From Rhodospirillales bacterium (lineage in GTDB: Bacteria; Pseudomonadota; Alphaproteobacteria; Rhodospirillales; Magnetospirillaceae), in NCBI GenBank assembly GCA_014380005.1, contig JACMKT010000237.1, positions 1-64,000 on the forward strand: 64,000 bases of DNA, written 5' to 3'. Shown here piece by piece: positions 1-8,223 of the stretch. The notes under the pieces are model-generated. The model did no database searches and had not been told where the DNA came from. It was given only the letters and a program-made list of their open reading frames with translations. The position numbers and the translations under genes are program-made. The stretch's first letter is position 1. Every line of letters begins with the position of its first letter.

Positions 1-1
1 C

Positions 2-127
2 GATCTGGAGGACGCAATCCGCCGCTACATCCGAAATCACAACGGCCAAGCCAAGCCCTTCGTCTGGACCAAAACCGCCGACGCCATCGTCGACAAACTC
101 AGCCGCCTGCCTGCACCTTCTGAATGA
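2..127 (+). CDS. IS630-family transposase, C-terminal fragment (cut by window start)
   Basis: The frame is open from the window edge and ends at a TGA, giving 41 residues that include RRYIRNHNGQAKPFVWTK. This resembles the extreme C-terminus of IS630-type DDE transposases, where a conserved HN...KPFVWTKTA stretch precedes the stop. The catalytic DDE residues would lie upstream of the window, so whether the gene is intact cannot be judged. It sits outside the recombinase and may be an insertion at or near the left end of the conjugative element. The family call rests on recalled motif similarity. Confidence 0.6.
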   Translation, partial: DLEDAIRRYIRNHNGQAKPFVWTKTADAIVDKLSRLPAPSE

Positions 128-152
128 GTCGGTGCACTAGGAGGAAAAAACG

Positions 153-254
153 ATGGTCAACTGGCTTAAGAAGCTGCTTCCGATCATCGTTCTTATTCGG
201 GTCGAGAAGACCAGTGACGGCAGTTATGTCGTGACCTTCTTCGACATCCGATAA
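153..254 (+). CDS. 33-residue small protein with strong ribosome binding site
   Basis: An AGGAGG at 139-144 lies 8 bases before the ATG, a near-ideal ribosome binding site. The product starts MVNWLKKLLPIIVLIRVEKT and ends FFDIR. The basic N-terminus is followed by a short hydrophobic run (LLPIIVLI) and then a polar beta-like stretch with a GSYVV motif. The gene lies between the transposase tail and the XRE regulator on the same strand. I do not recognise the family. The strong Shine-Dalgarno is the main argument that it is translated. Confidence 0.5.
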   Translation: MVNWLKKLLPIIVLIRVEKTSDGSYVVTFFDIR

Positions 255-316
255 GGATGGGGGTGCCGAGCCGCAATCTCGGCACCCTTCCTCCCCCAAC
301 TATATGGAAAATCGTT

Positions 317-535
317 ATGCAACCGCAAGAGGTTAAAGCGTGGCGCGAGCGGCATGGGTGGAGCCAGAAAGAAGCCGCCGCCGCCTTGGGCATCGGCAAA
401 TCTACCTTGGAATCCTACGAGCGGGGTTATCGGTCGGAAGACAAGCGCCCGGTGGTGGTGCCGAAAACTATACGGCTCGCCATGGCCGCTCTTGATATGG
501 GCGTGACGGATTACAAACCGCCAAAGATGCCCTAG
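317..535 (+). CDS. XRE-family helix-turn-helix regulator
   Basis: This 72-residue protein is almost entirely one Cro/C1-type helix-turn-helix. The segment VKAWRERHGWSQKEAAAALG, followed by GKSTLESYERG, gives the two helices and the turn, and the basic tail carries KRPVVVPKTIRLA. I chose the ATG at 317, directly before the domain; an in-frame ATG at 257 adds 20 residues with no family likeness. It is divergent in layout from the minus-strand element genes and precedes a strong hairpin. Small XRE proteins in this position often control recombinase or transfer genes, but that role is inference here. Confidence 0.75.
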   Translation: MQPQEVKAWRERHGWSQKEAAAALGIGKSTLESYERGYRSEDKRPVVVPKTIRLAMAALDMGVTDYKPPKMP

Positions 536-578
536 AGAAAGTAGAACGTCCGGGCTTCTGAACTTCTGCCCCGTTGGT

Positions 579-630
579 GACGGTAAGGGCTGGGGAGCTT
601 CGTTACCTCAGCCCCCCAGCCCTTACCGTC
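579..630. terminator. 17-bp perfect inverted repeat, likely bidirectional terminator
   Basis: The arms 579-595 and 614-630 are exact reverse complements (GACGGTAAGGGCTGGGG and its complement) with an 18-base spacer. The structure lies between the convergent ends of the XRE gene (stop at 535) and the serine recombinase (stop at 647). It therefore fits a shared terminator, although neither side has a long T run. Confidence 0.55.
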
Positions 631-646
631 TTAGGCCTTCGGCCTG

Positions 647-2218
647 TCAGCTGCTGGCGATCATCCGCCAAAAATCCGGCCAACCATCCTCACGCAACTT
701 AATTGCCATGGTTTCGCCGCGCGGCTGATCCGGGACGGGGGTCAGAACGATTTCCTGCAGCACGCATTGAAACATTAACCGCATGCGCTTGACGTCGCGC
801 GAGAGCTCGACAGCCCACATGGCCCGCGAGAGGACCACGCGGATCGCCGCCTCGTCGGGCAATGCCAGCGAAACATCGGCCTGCATTTCCAGTCGGATAT
901 GCCTCGCTTCCTCTTGCAGCGCGAGGGTCCGCCGAATGGTGTAATCCTTGTTGATGCCGCGCTCGACCGCCTCCAGGAGGTGCCCGATGCCCTGCTCGAT
1001 ATCATTCAGACGCTCTTGCAATTCTTCGCGGCGACGGGTTTCCCCGGCGAACCGTTCAAGGAATTGCGTGCGGAAATCCGGACCTTCCGCAATGCGCGCA
1101 TGCAGCGCTTTAAAAGTCGCCGCCATTACGACAGGCTCTTTCGTACCGCGCGAATTCCGGCACGTTCCAGCGTAACGATTATTCGAACAAAGATAGCGCC
1201 CCTGATTGGCAATGGATTTTTGCCCGCTGCACCAGCCGCATTTGACCCAACCAGTCAGGGCATGCTGATTGTGGGTTTTCAAAATTCGCGGGGGACTGAC
1301 CTTCGGCGTCTTTTCAGATCGGCTCCTGAGCCGGGCCTGCACACGCTCCCAAAGATCATCATCGACAATCTTCAATTCCGGGACATGTGTTCGGGTCCAT
1401 TCCTCCTCGGGATTTGGCTTGAATTGGCGCTTACCGGTAACCGGATCGCGGATAGTCCGCATCCTGTTATAGGTCAGATTGCCGATATAGACCTCGTTCC
1501 GCAGGAGCCCTTCCCGCCGCTCGATACTGCCAGCCAAGGCGTTTGCCTTCCACAGGCCGCCGGCGGGAGCGGCGACACCCTCCTGATTTAGCCGGGCCAG
1601 AATGTTAGCGACTTTTTCACCATCGGCGTATTCACGAAACACCCGGCGGACAATCGCCGCTTCGGCTTCGTTGATCTCTCTAACCCCATTGACGTTCCGC
1701 CCCTTACCGTCAACGACACCGCGCACCACTCGGTAGCCGTAGGCTCGCGATGACGGAGCAAAACCGGCTGCAACCCGTGCGGACTGACCACGGCGGACCT
1801 TTGATTTCATGTCGCGCAGAAAAAGAGCGTTCATGGTGCCCTTGAACCCGATATGCAGTTCAGTAATCCGACCCTCATGCGCGGTCCAGATCGCCACGCC
1901 ATGATAGCCAAGAGTTTCATGAAATGCCGCTATGTCCTTCAGGGAGCGGGACAAGCGGTCTAGGCCTTCGGCCACTATTAGATTGATGCGGCCAGCTTTC
2001 GCGGCCACCAGCAAGCCGATGATGCCGGGACGCTCCATGGTCGCGCCCGAGATCGCCGCGTCGGAATACACCAGGACATTAGCTGGATCAGTTCCACGAA
2101 TGTGATCGGCGATCAGGGACCGGCAAAGGGCCACTTGGTCGTCAATGGAAGATGGATTTTGGAGATCGCTTGAATAGCGGGCGTAAATGGCAATGCGAGG
2201 GTGAGGCGGGAAAATCAT
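647..2218 (-). CDS. Large serine recombinase (site-specific integrase/excisionase)
   Basis: This is a 523-residue serine recombinase. The N-terminal resolvase domain (about residues 8-155) has the catalytic signature YARYSSDLQ, with Ser16 as the expected nucleophile, and the downstream EGLDRLSRS active-site segment. A recombinase domain follows (about 165-290), then a zinc ribbon with KCGWCSG and later YLCSNNRYAGTCRN, then a coiled-coil-prone region near 395-430. Large serine recombinases of this layout integrate and excise phages, ICEs and islands between short attachment sites. Its position at the left edge of the conjugation genes suggests it mobilises the element. All key motifs are present and no frameshift is visible. 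Confidence 0.9.
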   Translation of the reverse strand: MIFPPHPRIAIYARYSSDLQNPSSIDDQVALCRSLIADHIRGTDPANVLVYSDAAISGATMERPGIIGLLVAAKAGRINLIVAEGLDRLSRSLKDIAAFHETLGYHGVAIWTAHEGRITELHIGFKGTMNALFLRDMKSKVRRGQSARVAAGFAPSSRAYGYRVVRGVVDGKGRNVNGVREINEAEAAIVRRVFREYADGEKVANILARLNQEGVAAPAGGLWKANALAGSIERREGLLRNEVYIGNLTYNRMRTIRDPVTGKRQFKPNPEEEWTRTHVPELKIVDDDLWERVQARLRSRSEKTPKVSPPRILKTHNQHALTGWVKCGWCSGQKSIANQGRYLCSNNRYAGTCRNSRGTKEPVVMAATFKALHARIAEGPDFRTQFLERFAGETRRREELQERLNDIEQGIGHLLEAVERGINKDYTIRRTLALQEEARHIRLEMQADVSLALPDEAAIRVVLSRAMWAVELSRDVKRMRLMFQCVLQEIVLTPVPDQPRGETMAIKLREDGWPDFWRMIASS

Positions 2219-2349
2219 GATGGGAGGTTATGACAAGGGTATCCCACAAAGGCAACGGTTGTGCGGAGCAAGGTGAAGGCAAGCATCCAATTGGGTGTGC
2301 CTCAAATTTGCCAACGGGGGTCTGCCCTGGAGGTGGCGGATTTCCTCGG

Positions 2350-2397
2350 TTGAACCATGTTGAACCCTCTTGAACCAAGTTGAACTTTCTTTGAACC
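2350..2397. repeat. Five TTGAAC repeats at 10/11-bp period
   Basis: TTGAAC occurs at 2350, 2360, 2370, 2380 and 2391, four of the five copies extended to TTGAACC. The spacing of 10, 10, 10 and 11 bases places every copy on the same face of B-DNA. The array lies upstream of the recombinase start (2218). Such arrays are typical of cooperative protein binding sites; the binding protein is unknown. Confidence 0.6.
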
Positions 2398-2428
2398 CTT
2401 TTTCTCCTGTCGTGATTGGGCAGGATAG

Positions 2429-2492
2429 GCGTGGTGATATCACCACGCGACGCCCATAAGGGCGTCAGAGCTTATTCGCACCCTTCGGGTGC
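2429..2492. promoter_or_regulatory. 20-bp perfect palindrome followed by two stem-loops
   Basis: GCGTGGTGATATCACCACGC at 2429-2448 is a perfect 20-bp palindrome. It is followed by GACGCCC-ATAA-GGGCGTC (2449-2466) and GCACCC-TTC-GGGTGC (2478-2492). Three back-to-back palindromes in 64 bases with no gene suggest an operator, a recombination site or a structured RNA; the sequence alone does not decide between them. Confidence 0.45.
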
Positions 2493-2518
2493 TCAACGCG
2501 GATTGTTCTGCGACCATG

Positions 2519-2546
2519 AAAAAAGCCGCCCGGTGACGGACGGCTT
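2519..2546 (-). terminator. Intrinsic terminator, minus strand
   Basis: Read on the minus strand, AAGCCGTCCG-TCAC-CGGGCGGCTT forms a 10-bp stem with one G-T pair and is followed directly by a run of T residues. It lies downstream of the 93-residue gene and the relaxase and would end that transcript before the recombinase region. Confidence 0.75.
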
Positions 2547-2629
2547 GAATAAACCCAAGTGCATGCGATGGAACGTCACCTCACTTGAATTGTTTTACGA
2601 CGGAGATATGCCCCCCACTTCCACTCTCC

Positions 2630-2911
2630 TCAACCGCGAAAAGCCCGGCGTGGATCGCCTTGAACTTCCCGACCTGCATCATATGCATCCGCAAGCACTC
2701 TGTTGTCGCTGTTGTAGAAAGACGGACGATATCCCCCAGGCTCCTCGCCAACGAATTTTGAGAACGGCGTGCCGGTGCGCTGGATGCAATGATTTTCCAG
2801 TTCTTCCGAGGTCAGGCCAACGGCGTTGGCGCCGGCAGCGACCGCACGGCGCACTGATTTCCGCGAATATCGCGGGTCGCCCAGCAGCTTCATTTTCAAC
2901 CAACCAAGCAT
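2630..2911 (-). CDS. Hypothetical protein, 93 aa
   Basis: A small, soluble, basic protein starting MLGWLKMKLLGDPRYSRKSV. No family is recognised. An AAGGAG 8 bases before the ATG supports translation. It lies downstream of the relaxase in the same direction and just before an intrinsic terminator, so it is probably the last gene of the relaxosome operon. The N-terminal half is rich in Arg, Lys and Ala and could bind nucleic acid, but this is speculation. Confidence 0.6.
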   Translation of the reverse strand: MLGWLKMKLLGDPRYSRKSVRRAVAAGANAVGLTSEELENHCIQRTGTPFSKFVGEEPGGYRPSFYNSDNRVLADAYDAGREVQGDPRRAFRG

Positions 2912-2976
2912 TTTTCACACTCCTTGAGGGTAAGGCGCGGAAGTTGTTTACCATGCGGCTGGAAGAACGCCCACCT

Positions 2977-4746
2977 TCACCGCTCAACGCCCAGTTCCTT
3001 TTTGGGCGCCTTCCCCTTCTTGGGTTGGCTGGCCTTCGCCTCTGCCGGCGACAAAGCATCTTCGACAAAGGCACCCATGGTATTGGCAAGGCCCGGCTCG
3101 ACCGGCACCGCCTTTCCCTTGCCCACCTGATCGGCAATCCACTTTGCCAGCACCTGATTGCTGCTTATCGTCAGTAATTCGCCGCCTACGGCACCGGCTG
3201 CCAGGGTCACTGACCGGCTCTTTTCGGTGGTGGCTACCGTGATGGGGCTGTCCGGGTATTGCGCCCGCAATGCCCGTGCGCGGGTCGGAAGGTCCAGTTC
3301 CCGGCCGGCCACCAGCACCGGGGTTTCCGTGTTCAGGTGGATGGCGGATGCGGCCAGCACGTCGGCTGTGAGGATGATTGGGCCGCTATAGGGCTTGCCG
3401 GTGAGGTGGCCGGCAGGGTCGATGAGGTGGGTGAGGTCCGGACGGTCGGCAGGATCGCCCACGTCGCAAGTTTGGCCGTCAGCATCGAGGGCGCGGACGG
3501 CCCAGACATGGCCCTCTCTATCCCGGAATGGAAACAGCACCCGGCCCTGATCGTCTGCCTTAAGGTCCATGGCGTCCACGTCGGGCTTGGCAATGCCGGC
3601 GATGGTCGGCTGCTTCCATGGCGAAGCGGCGTACCAGCTTTGCAGGGCGGGGCTGATCGACCTGGGAGCGCGGTAGGGAGCGCGGCGGGGTGTCAGTACC
3701 TCTTCGATGGAATGCAGGAGTTCTTTGTAGGTGACGATGATGGCCAGAGCCAGGGCGTCCTTGTGGGCATCGGCCAACAGGTAGTCTTTCCAAGAGCGCA
3801 GGTTGAAGACGTTGCGACCGAGGAAGGTCGATTTCTTTTCCTGGCGATAATGCTGCCATAGCCGGTTGGTGGCCGGATGGCGGGTCAGCGGCTTGGCCTG
3901 ATACGGGCGCTTCGGATGGCGCGCTGGCGGCTTGGCCGGACCGTCGCGCTCCGGCGCCGGCACATAGGGGCCGAGACGGTCTTCCAGTTTCTTCAGCGAG
4001 CACGAGCGGTCCAGGGCGCTGGCCTTCATGGCGGCCTTGCCGCCGATCTGCACGAACACCATGCCGGCGCCGCGCTTCTTCAGCACCGCATCGAACTCGG
4101 CCAGGCCCTCGTGCACCTGGCGCCAATCGGTGGCGCCGGCGATGACGGCGAGGATCTCGGGCTCGTGCTCCTTCAGGTGGCTTTCGAAACTTTGCTGCCA
4201 GGACCTGGCCTCGTAATCCCTGGCCTTGGGCGACAGTGGATTGCGGTCCTCCATGCCCTTGTCCACCTGGAGGCCGTATTTCTGTTCCATGGCCCGAGCC
4301 ACCTTGCTCAAAGTGGCGTAATCACGGTGCGGCGTGTGAACGCGCAGCGAGGTGGGATGCACTTTGTTAAAGGCGACATGCATGTGGAAATTGTCGGTGT
4401 TGATATGGGTGCCGGCGACACGCTGATGTTCCGCGAAGCCAAGAGCTTCAGCGAAGTTCCGCTCGATGTCCTGGAGGTCTTCCAGCGAGAGCTTTTCCTG
4501 TTCGCCGTGGTGGAACGACACCACCAGATGATAGGTCTTGTCGTCGATGCCGGGCTTCATAGCCCGTGTCGCCTCGATCTCGATCAGCGCAGTATCGAGA
4601 TCGTCCAGGCCGGCGCCGGCATCGCATTTGACGATCCAGAATTTGTCGAGCTTTTCGCCTTTCTCCTTGGCCGCGGCGACGTAGCGGCCAAGGTGGGAAA
4701 AGTCGTCTCGGACGTCAGGCTTCTTGGCGATCTTCTTGGCGATCAC
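2977..4746 (-). CDS. traI: Conjugative relaxase, MOBP/TraI-like, with Toprim-like C-terminal region
   Basis: The relaxase nicks oriT and pilots the transferred strand. The three-histidine metal site is clear in THINTDNFHMHVAFNKVHP (His114, His121, His123). Tyr22 in the N-terminal motif is the likely catalytic tyrosine by comparison with MOBP enzymes. After a Pro/Lys-rich linker near 270-300, the C-terminal half contains ADDQGRVLFPFRDREG and a region ending in PDSPITVATTEKS, resembling the primase-like Toprim modules of ArdC/TraC proteins but without a clear acidic Toprim triad. Translation starts at a GTG overlapping the MobC stop (GTGA). The C-terminus is Lys/Pro rich. Confidence 0.88.
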   Translation of the reverse strand: MIAKKIAKKPDVRDDFSHLGRYVAAAKEKGEKLDKFWIVKCDAGAGLDDLDTALIEIEATRAMKPGIDDKTYHLVVSFHHGEQEKLSLEDLQDIERNFAEALGFAEHQRVAGTHINTDNFHMHVAFNKVHPTSLRVHTPHRDYATLSKVARAMEQKYGLQVDKGMEDRNPLSPKARDYEARSWQQSFESHLKEHEPEILAVIAGATDWRQVHEGLAEFDAVLKKRGAGMVFVQIGGKAAMKASALDRSCSLKKLEDRLGPYVPAPERDGPAKPPARHPKRPYQAKPLTRHPATNRLWQHYRQEKKSTFLGRNVFNLRSWKDYLLADAHKDALALAIIVTYKELLHSIEEVLTPRRAPYRAPRSISPALQSWYAASPWKQPTIAGIAKPDVDAMDLKADDQGRVLFPFRDREGHVWAVRALDADGQTCDVGDPADRPDLTHLIDPAGHLTGKPYSGPIILTADVLAASAIHLNTETPVLVAGRELDLPTRARALRAQYPDSPITVATTEKSRSVTLAAGAVGGELLTISSNQVLAKWIADQVGKGKAVPVEPGLANTMGAFVEDALSPAEAKASQPKKGKAPKKELGVER

Positions 4747-5114
4747 CGCGCGGCCCTGGGATGCATGTCGTGATGGATGGCCTTTACGCTGGCACGGAGT
4801 TCGGCCTGGGTCTGGTAGATATTCTCCAGCAGCGCGCCGATCTGCTTCAGCGTCGCCGGAGACAGCGCGCCGTCGCTCTCGTCAATGAGCAGCTTCATGA
4901 GATTGCCGAGGCGGGCCTGATCGGCATTGACCTTCAGCAGATCGCGGATCGCCTGCGCGGACACGAAATTATTGGCGTCGGGCAGGCGATGGCCCAGCAC
5001 CAGGCGGCGCAGGAGCTCGGAGATGGAGAGCTTGACCTGATCGGCCAGGGTCTGGACTTGGATTTTTTCATCGCCCGTGAAAGAGACAAGGATACGGTTG
5101 CGAGTAGTCGCCAT
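4743..5114 (-). CDS. MobC/TraJ-like relaxosome accessory protein
   Basis: This 123-residue protein has an N-terminal ribbon-helix-helix-like segment (RNRILVSFTGDEKIQVQTLA, then VKLSISELLRRLVLG). That is typical of MobC/TraJ proteins, which bind oriT and recruit the relaxase. I chose the ATG at 5114 because a GGAAGG motif precedes it and the domain begins there; an upstream in-frame start at 5162 lies inside the terminator hairpin. Its stop overlaps the relaxase GTG by four bases, so the two are translationally coupled. An oriT would be expected close upstream, but none could be identified by eye. Confidence 0.75.
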   Translation of the reverse strand: MATTRNRILVSFTGDEKIQVQTLADQVKLSISELLRRLVLGHRLPDANNFVSAQAIRDLLKVNADQARLGNLMKLLIDESDGALSPATLKQIGALLENIYQTQAELRASVKAIHHDMHPRAAR

Positions 5115-5136
5115 GGATGCCTTCCGAGCAAAAAGA

Positions 5137-5169
5137 AAGGCCCACGCCGGTGACGCCGGCATGGGCCTT
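5137..5169 (-). terminator. Intrinsic terminator after the ArdC-type gene
   Basis: The arms 5137-5150 and 5156-5169 pair over 14 positions with one mismatch around a five-base loop. On the minus strand the stem is followed by TTTCTTTTTG. It lies 12 bases beyond the stop of the 928-residue ArdC-type gene and upstream of the MobC start. Confidence 0.75.
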
Positions 5170-5180
5170 GTAGGTAATCT

Positions 5181-7967
5181 TCACGCGATGCTGCGCTCCG
5201 GCGCGTTGATGCGGGCGAGTGTGGCTTCGACAACCTGGCGCACGGCGCCGTTACCGCGCGCCTTGCCCAGATCGTCAAAATCAGTGAGGCCCTTCGCCAT
5301 TTCTGCCGGGGTGAATTTCGGCGCGAAGAAATAGCCGCCTACGTTCTTGGCTGCTTCCTCGGCCTTGATCATGCCGACATTGCCAAGCTTGTTGGCGTGG
5401 TCGTTATCGGCGGCGAGGAGAATGGGACGGTCGGGGAATTTGGCGTGGACAGCTTCGGCCACGGCCAGCAAGTTACCGGAATCGAAGGCCACGACCACGG
5501 GGCGGTTGGTCGCGTCGAAAATGCGGGCGGCGGTGGCGTAGCCTTCGGCGATAACAACGGCGCCGCCGTGAGGTGTTAAGCTGTCCAGGGTGCCCTTACC
5601 AGTCGGCTCGACCACATGCATGCCGCCGGCTTTCTGGCTGTCCTTCAGCCAGCGCTTACCGTCAGCGCTGGCGAACTGGACGGTCCACAGCTTGCCGTCC
5701 GCATCACGGGCCGGGATGACCAGCTTGCCAGCGCCATCGACCTTGACGCCATGGGCACCCACACCCTTGCCGGCGAGGTATGGGCAAGTCTCCGGCGTTG
5801 CCGACGCCGGCAGGTTTGCCCAGATGCCGTAGGCGACTTTGGCAGCCTTTTCGGCCGAGTCGAGACGTTGGGCTTCTCGATCCGCGCGAACCTGTGCGGC
5901 TTCGGCCTGGATGCGGGCGCGATCCTCACCGGTCAAGGCCACGCCGACGGCCACCCATTTCTCATGGGTGCCGGATTTGTAATTGGTAATGTTCCCGGCG
6001 GGGCGGCCGTCGAGGAACCCGCGATAAGCGCCGTTCTTCTGCGCGCCCTTATCGCCGGTGACCGGCACGCGGTGCCATTTGCCGTCCATGTCGGGATCGC
6101 CGTCCAGTTCTAGCCCGTAGGACTTGAGGGCTTGGGCGAATTCCTTTTGCGGGGAAAGATCGGGTTCCGGCAGCTTGTCCTTGACCGTCCATTTGGCGAA
6201 GGGCGCTGGGTCAGCGCCTTCGGGGATGTACCAGGATTTTTCGGCGCGGGACCATTTGGCGCCGGCGGACTTGGCCTCGTCCTTCTCGGCAAAGGGAACG
6301 GCGATGAACTGGCGCTTGGATTGTTCGGCCTCGGCACGAGGGGCTTTGGTTTCGGCGGCAGTCATCGACTTTCCCCTCTGTCGTTCCCGCAACAATGCTT
6401 CCAATGTTTGTTCGTCAGCTTGCCAATATGCCCGCTCATCCTTGTTGCTGGTGCCCAAGGGATAGCGTCCGTTCGCTTCTGAGAGAGCATCGAAGCGGAA
6501 TTCCTTGCCGGCTGCGATTTCGTCGCAAACGTCGGCAAATTTAGCCCGAGAGCGGGCACGGGCGAATTGTGGATCGGTTGAGTTGCGGTCCATGTATTCG
6601 ACCGACTTTTCGAAGGCTGTGAAGTCGTAGCTTGCGGCACGTGGCCGATCGATAACCGGCATGCCGACAAGCTGCACTATGTTGGCTTCATGTCTCCAGT
6701 TGATGTCCATGGCAGGGGACTGCGCCAGCACAATGCTTTCAATTGCCCGCACTGCAAGCGGATCACTGGACAGGAGACGGGTGGAAACGTATCCCCGCGC
6801 TTCCGCGTCGCTCCGCAGACCGAGAGGATTGGGGGCACGAAGAATATCCAGTCCGCCATGCTCGGGATCGATGTCCAATCGCCAGCCCTCCCGAGCGGCA
6901 AGCTCCCGATCTTGATCGGTCCACGGTTGAGTGGAGATCGCAGCCTGACGGGGCAGTGGAGCAACTTGGGGCGTATGGGGGGATTCTGGGGCAATGCTGC
7001 TTCGCACCCCTTGTTCCCTGGACTCGATGCCGGTGCGGATCTGCGCGGTGTGCTGCTGGCGCGCGGCACGCTCCAGCTCGGGGCGCTTCTCCGGTTCCAT
7101 CACCCAGGTCTTGATGGTCTCGGCATCCTTGGCGGCGCGGAAAATCTCGTTCTTGTCCTCGCGCAGCACCTTCAGCCAAGATTCCACATAGGCCGCATGG
7201 TTGGACGGATCGAACGAGATGCCGAGATCTCGGGCCAACATGTAGCTGGAGATCTCGGCGCGGAGTTCTTCACGCGCGTAACCTTCCGAGCCGAAGGGGC
7301 CGAAGGCGCGAGACAACCTGGTCGGATGGCCGGTGGCGTGGCCCAATTCGTGGAGCGCGGTTTCATAATAGGCCGGCGCGTTCGGGAAAGCCGAGGTGGG
7401 CGGAAGGTGAATTTTATCGGTGGCCGGCTGATAGAACGCCCTGTCCGCCTGATCATGCAGCACCGGGATGCCGGCACCGGCAAGGATGGCTTCCGCCCGC
7501 TTGATGGGATCGAACGACGGCGCCGGAGCGACCCATGGCGCCAGGCCATCGATCTGTTCGGCGTTGAACACCTTGGCGTAGAAGACGCGCGGGCGGTCGA
7601 GGCGGACTTCCTGGGTCTGCTGTTTGCCCTCCGCACTGAGGACCGGCTTGCCGGCGCCGTCCACCATTGGCTCGCGCGTCGTCCACTGCCAATATTCGAT
7701 GGTGGCGGACTTCTCCCCCTTCCGCACCTGGCTGCCTTCGGCCACCGCCTGGTTATAAGTCAGCCAGCGCGGATCTGCACGGCCCTGCAGGGTCAGCCAC
7801 ATATCATTGATGCCGCGATACGGCTTACCACTGACTGGGTTGAAGGGCGCGGCGCCGATAGCGCCGGCCAGCCACGGCTTTTGCCACGGCGCTGTGCCGG
7901 CCTCAATGCGCGCGATAATTTCTTGCGCGATCTCGTCACGGTAATTGAGCTTGGGCGCGGCCATCAT
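5181..7967 (-). CDS. ArdC-type antirestriction protein with zincin and Toprim domains
   Basis: A 928-residue multidomain protein. The N-terminal ArdC domain (about 8-140) binds single-stranded DNA in known relatives. It is followed by a zincin-like metallopeptidase with HELGHATGH (HELGH at about 206-210). A DUF5710-like motif (FIAVPFAEKDEAKSAGAKWS, then KSWYIPEG) lies near the middle. The C-terminal quarter is Toprim-like, with GGAVVIAEGYATAA and later RPILLAADNDH, as in TraC-type plasmid primases. ArdC proteins protect incoming DNA from restriction; primase-like modules may help establish the transferred strand. The ATG overlaps the upstream small gene (ATGA). A terminator follows. Confidence 0.85.
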   Translation of the reverse strand: MMAAPKLNYRDEIAQEIIARIEAGTAPWQKPWLAGAIGAAPFNPVSGKPYRGINDMWLTLQGRADPRWLTYNQAVAEGSQVRKGEKSATIEYWQWTTREPMVDGAGKPVLSAEGKQQTQEVRLDRPRVFYAKVFNAEQIDGLAPWVAPAPSFDPIKRAEAILAGAGIPVLHDQADRAFYQPATDKIHLPPTSAFPNAPAYYETALHELGHATGHPTRLSRAFGPFGSEGYAREELRAEISSYMLARDLGISFDPSNHAAYVESWLKVLREDKNEIFRAAKDAETIKTWVMEPEKRPELERAARQQHTAQIRTGIESREQGVRSSIAPESPHTPQVAPLPRQAAISTQPWTDQDRELAAREGWRLDIDPEHGGLDILRAPNPLGLRSDAEARGYVSTRLLSSDPLAVRAIESIVLAQSPAMDINWRHEANIVQLVGMPVIDRPRAASYDFTAFEKSVEYMDRNSTDPQFARARSRAKFADVCDEIAAGKEFRFDALSEANGRYPLGTSNKDERAYWQADEQTLEALLRERQRGKSMTAAETKAPRAEAEQSKRQFIAVPFAEKDEAKSAGAKWSRAEKSWYIPEGADPAPFAKWTVKDKLPEPDLSPQKEFAQALKSYGLELDGDPDMDGKWHRVPVTGDKGAQKNGAYRGFLDGRPAGNITNYKSGTHEKWVAVGVALTGEDRARIQAEAAQVRADREAQRLDSAEKAAKVAYGIWANLPASATPETCPYLAGKGVGAHGVKVDGAGKLVIPARDADGKLWTVQFASADGKRWLKDSQKAGGMHVVEPTGKGTLDSLTPHGGAVVIAEGYATAARIFDATNRPVVVAFDSGNLLAVAEAVHAKFPDRPILLAADNDHANKLGNVGMIKAEEAAKNVGGYFFAPKFTPAEMAKGLTDFDDLGKARGNGAVRQVVEATLARINAPERSIA

Positions 7968-8137
7968 TCGCCCTCCACAACGTCATCGAAGCGGCTGGCT
8001 AGAGCGTCTTCGGGGGCCAGGGCGTCGTCTTCGAACGCCGCCATCAGATCGGCGTCATCGGGATCGACCGGCACAACCATGCCAGCGGCGGCCATGCCGG
8101 CGATTTGCGAGATCAGGGCTTTGGGGTCCTGGGGCAT
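7964..8137 (-). CDS. Acidic 57-residue hypothetical protein, coupled to the ArdC-type gene
   Basis: The minus-strand frame encodes MPQDPKALISQIAGMAAAGM followed by a strongly acidic C-terminus (DPDDADLMAAFEDDALAPED). AGGAG lies 7 bases upstream of the ATG, and the TGA overlaps the ATG of the ArdC-type gene (ATGA). Both features, matching the operon's style, argue that it is real although short. Function is unknown; a small acidic partner or DNA mimic is possible but unproven. Confidence 0.6.
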   Translation of the reverse strand: MPQDPKALISQIAGMAAAGMVVPVDPDDADLMAAFEDDALAPEDALASRFDDVVEGE

Positions 8138-8223
8138 TGCAATCTCCTCTCCAAGGGGCTGTTTCGGGGTCCGTGTACATGCTTCTCAGAACAAGCCGCT
8201 CCAGCGTCGGGGCGGCGTCACGG

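Larger units (their letters stand above)
2219..2629. other. Non-coding tract between recombinase and transfer genes
   Basis: About 410 bases with no convincing gene on either strand. The tract holds phased TTGAAC repeats (2350-2396), a 20-bp palindrome and further small stem-loops (2429-2492), and a minus-strand terminator (2519-2546). Open frames that cross it have no family likeness and run through the repeats. It may hold the recombinase promoter, and possibly an attachment or origin-like site. Confidence 0.5.

Noticed and set aside
2416-3177. 253-residue plus-strand frame across the palindromic tract and relaxase end
   Set aside because: It runs through palindromes, the terminator and the antisense of two minus genes; no domain is visible.
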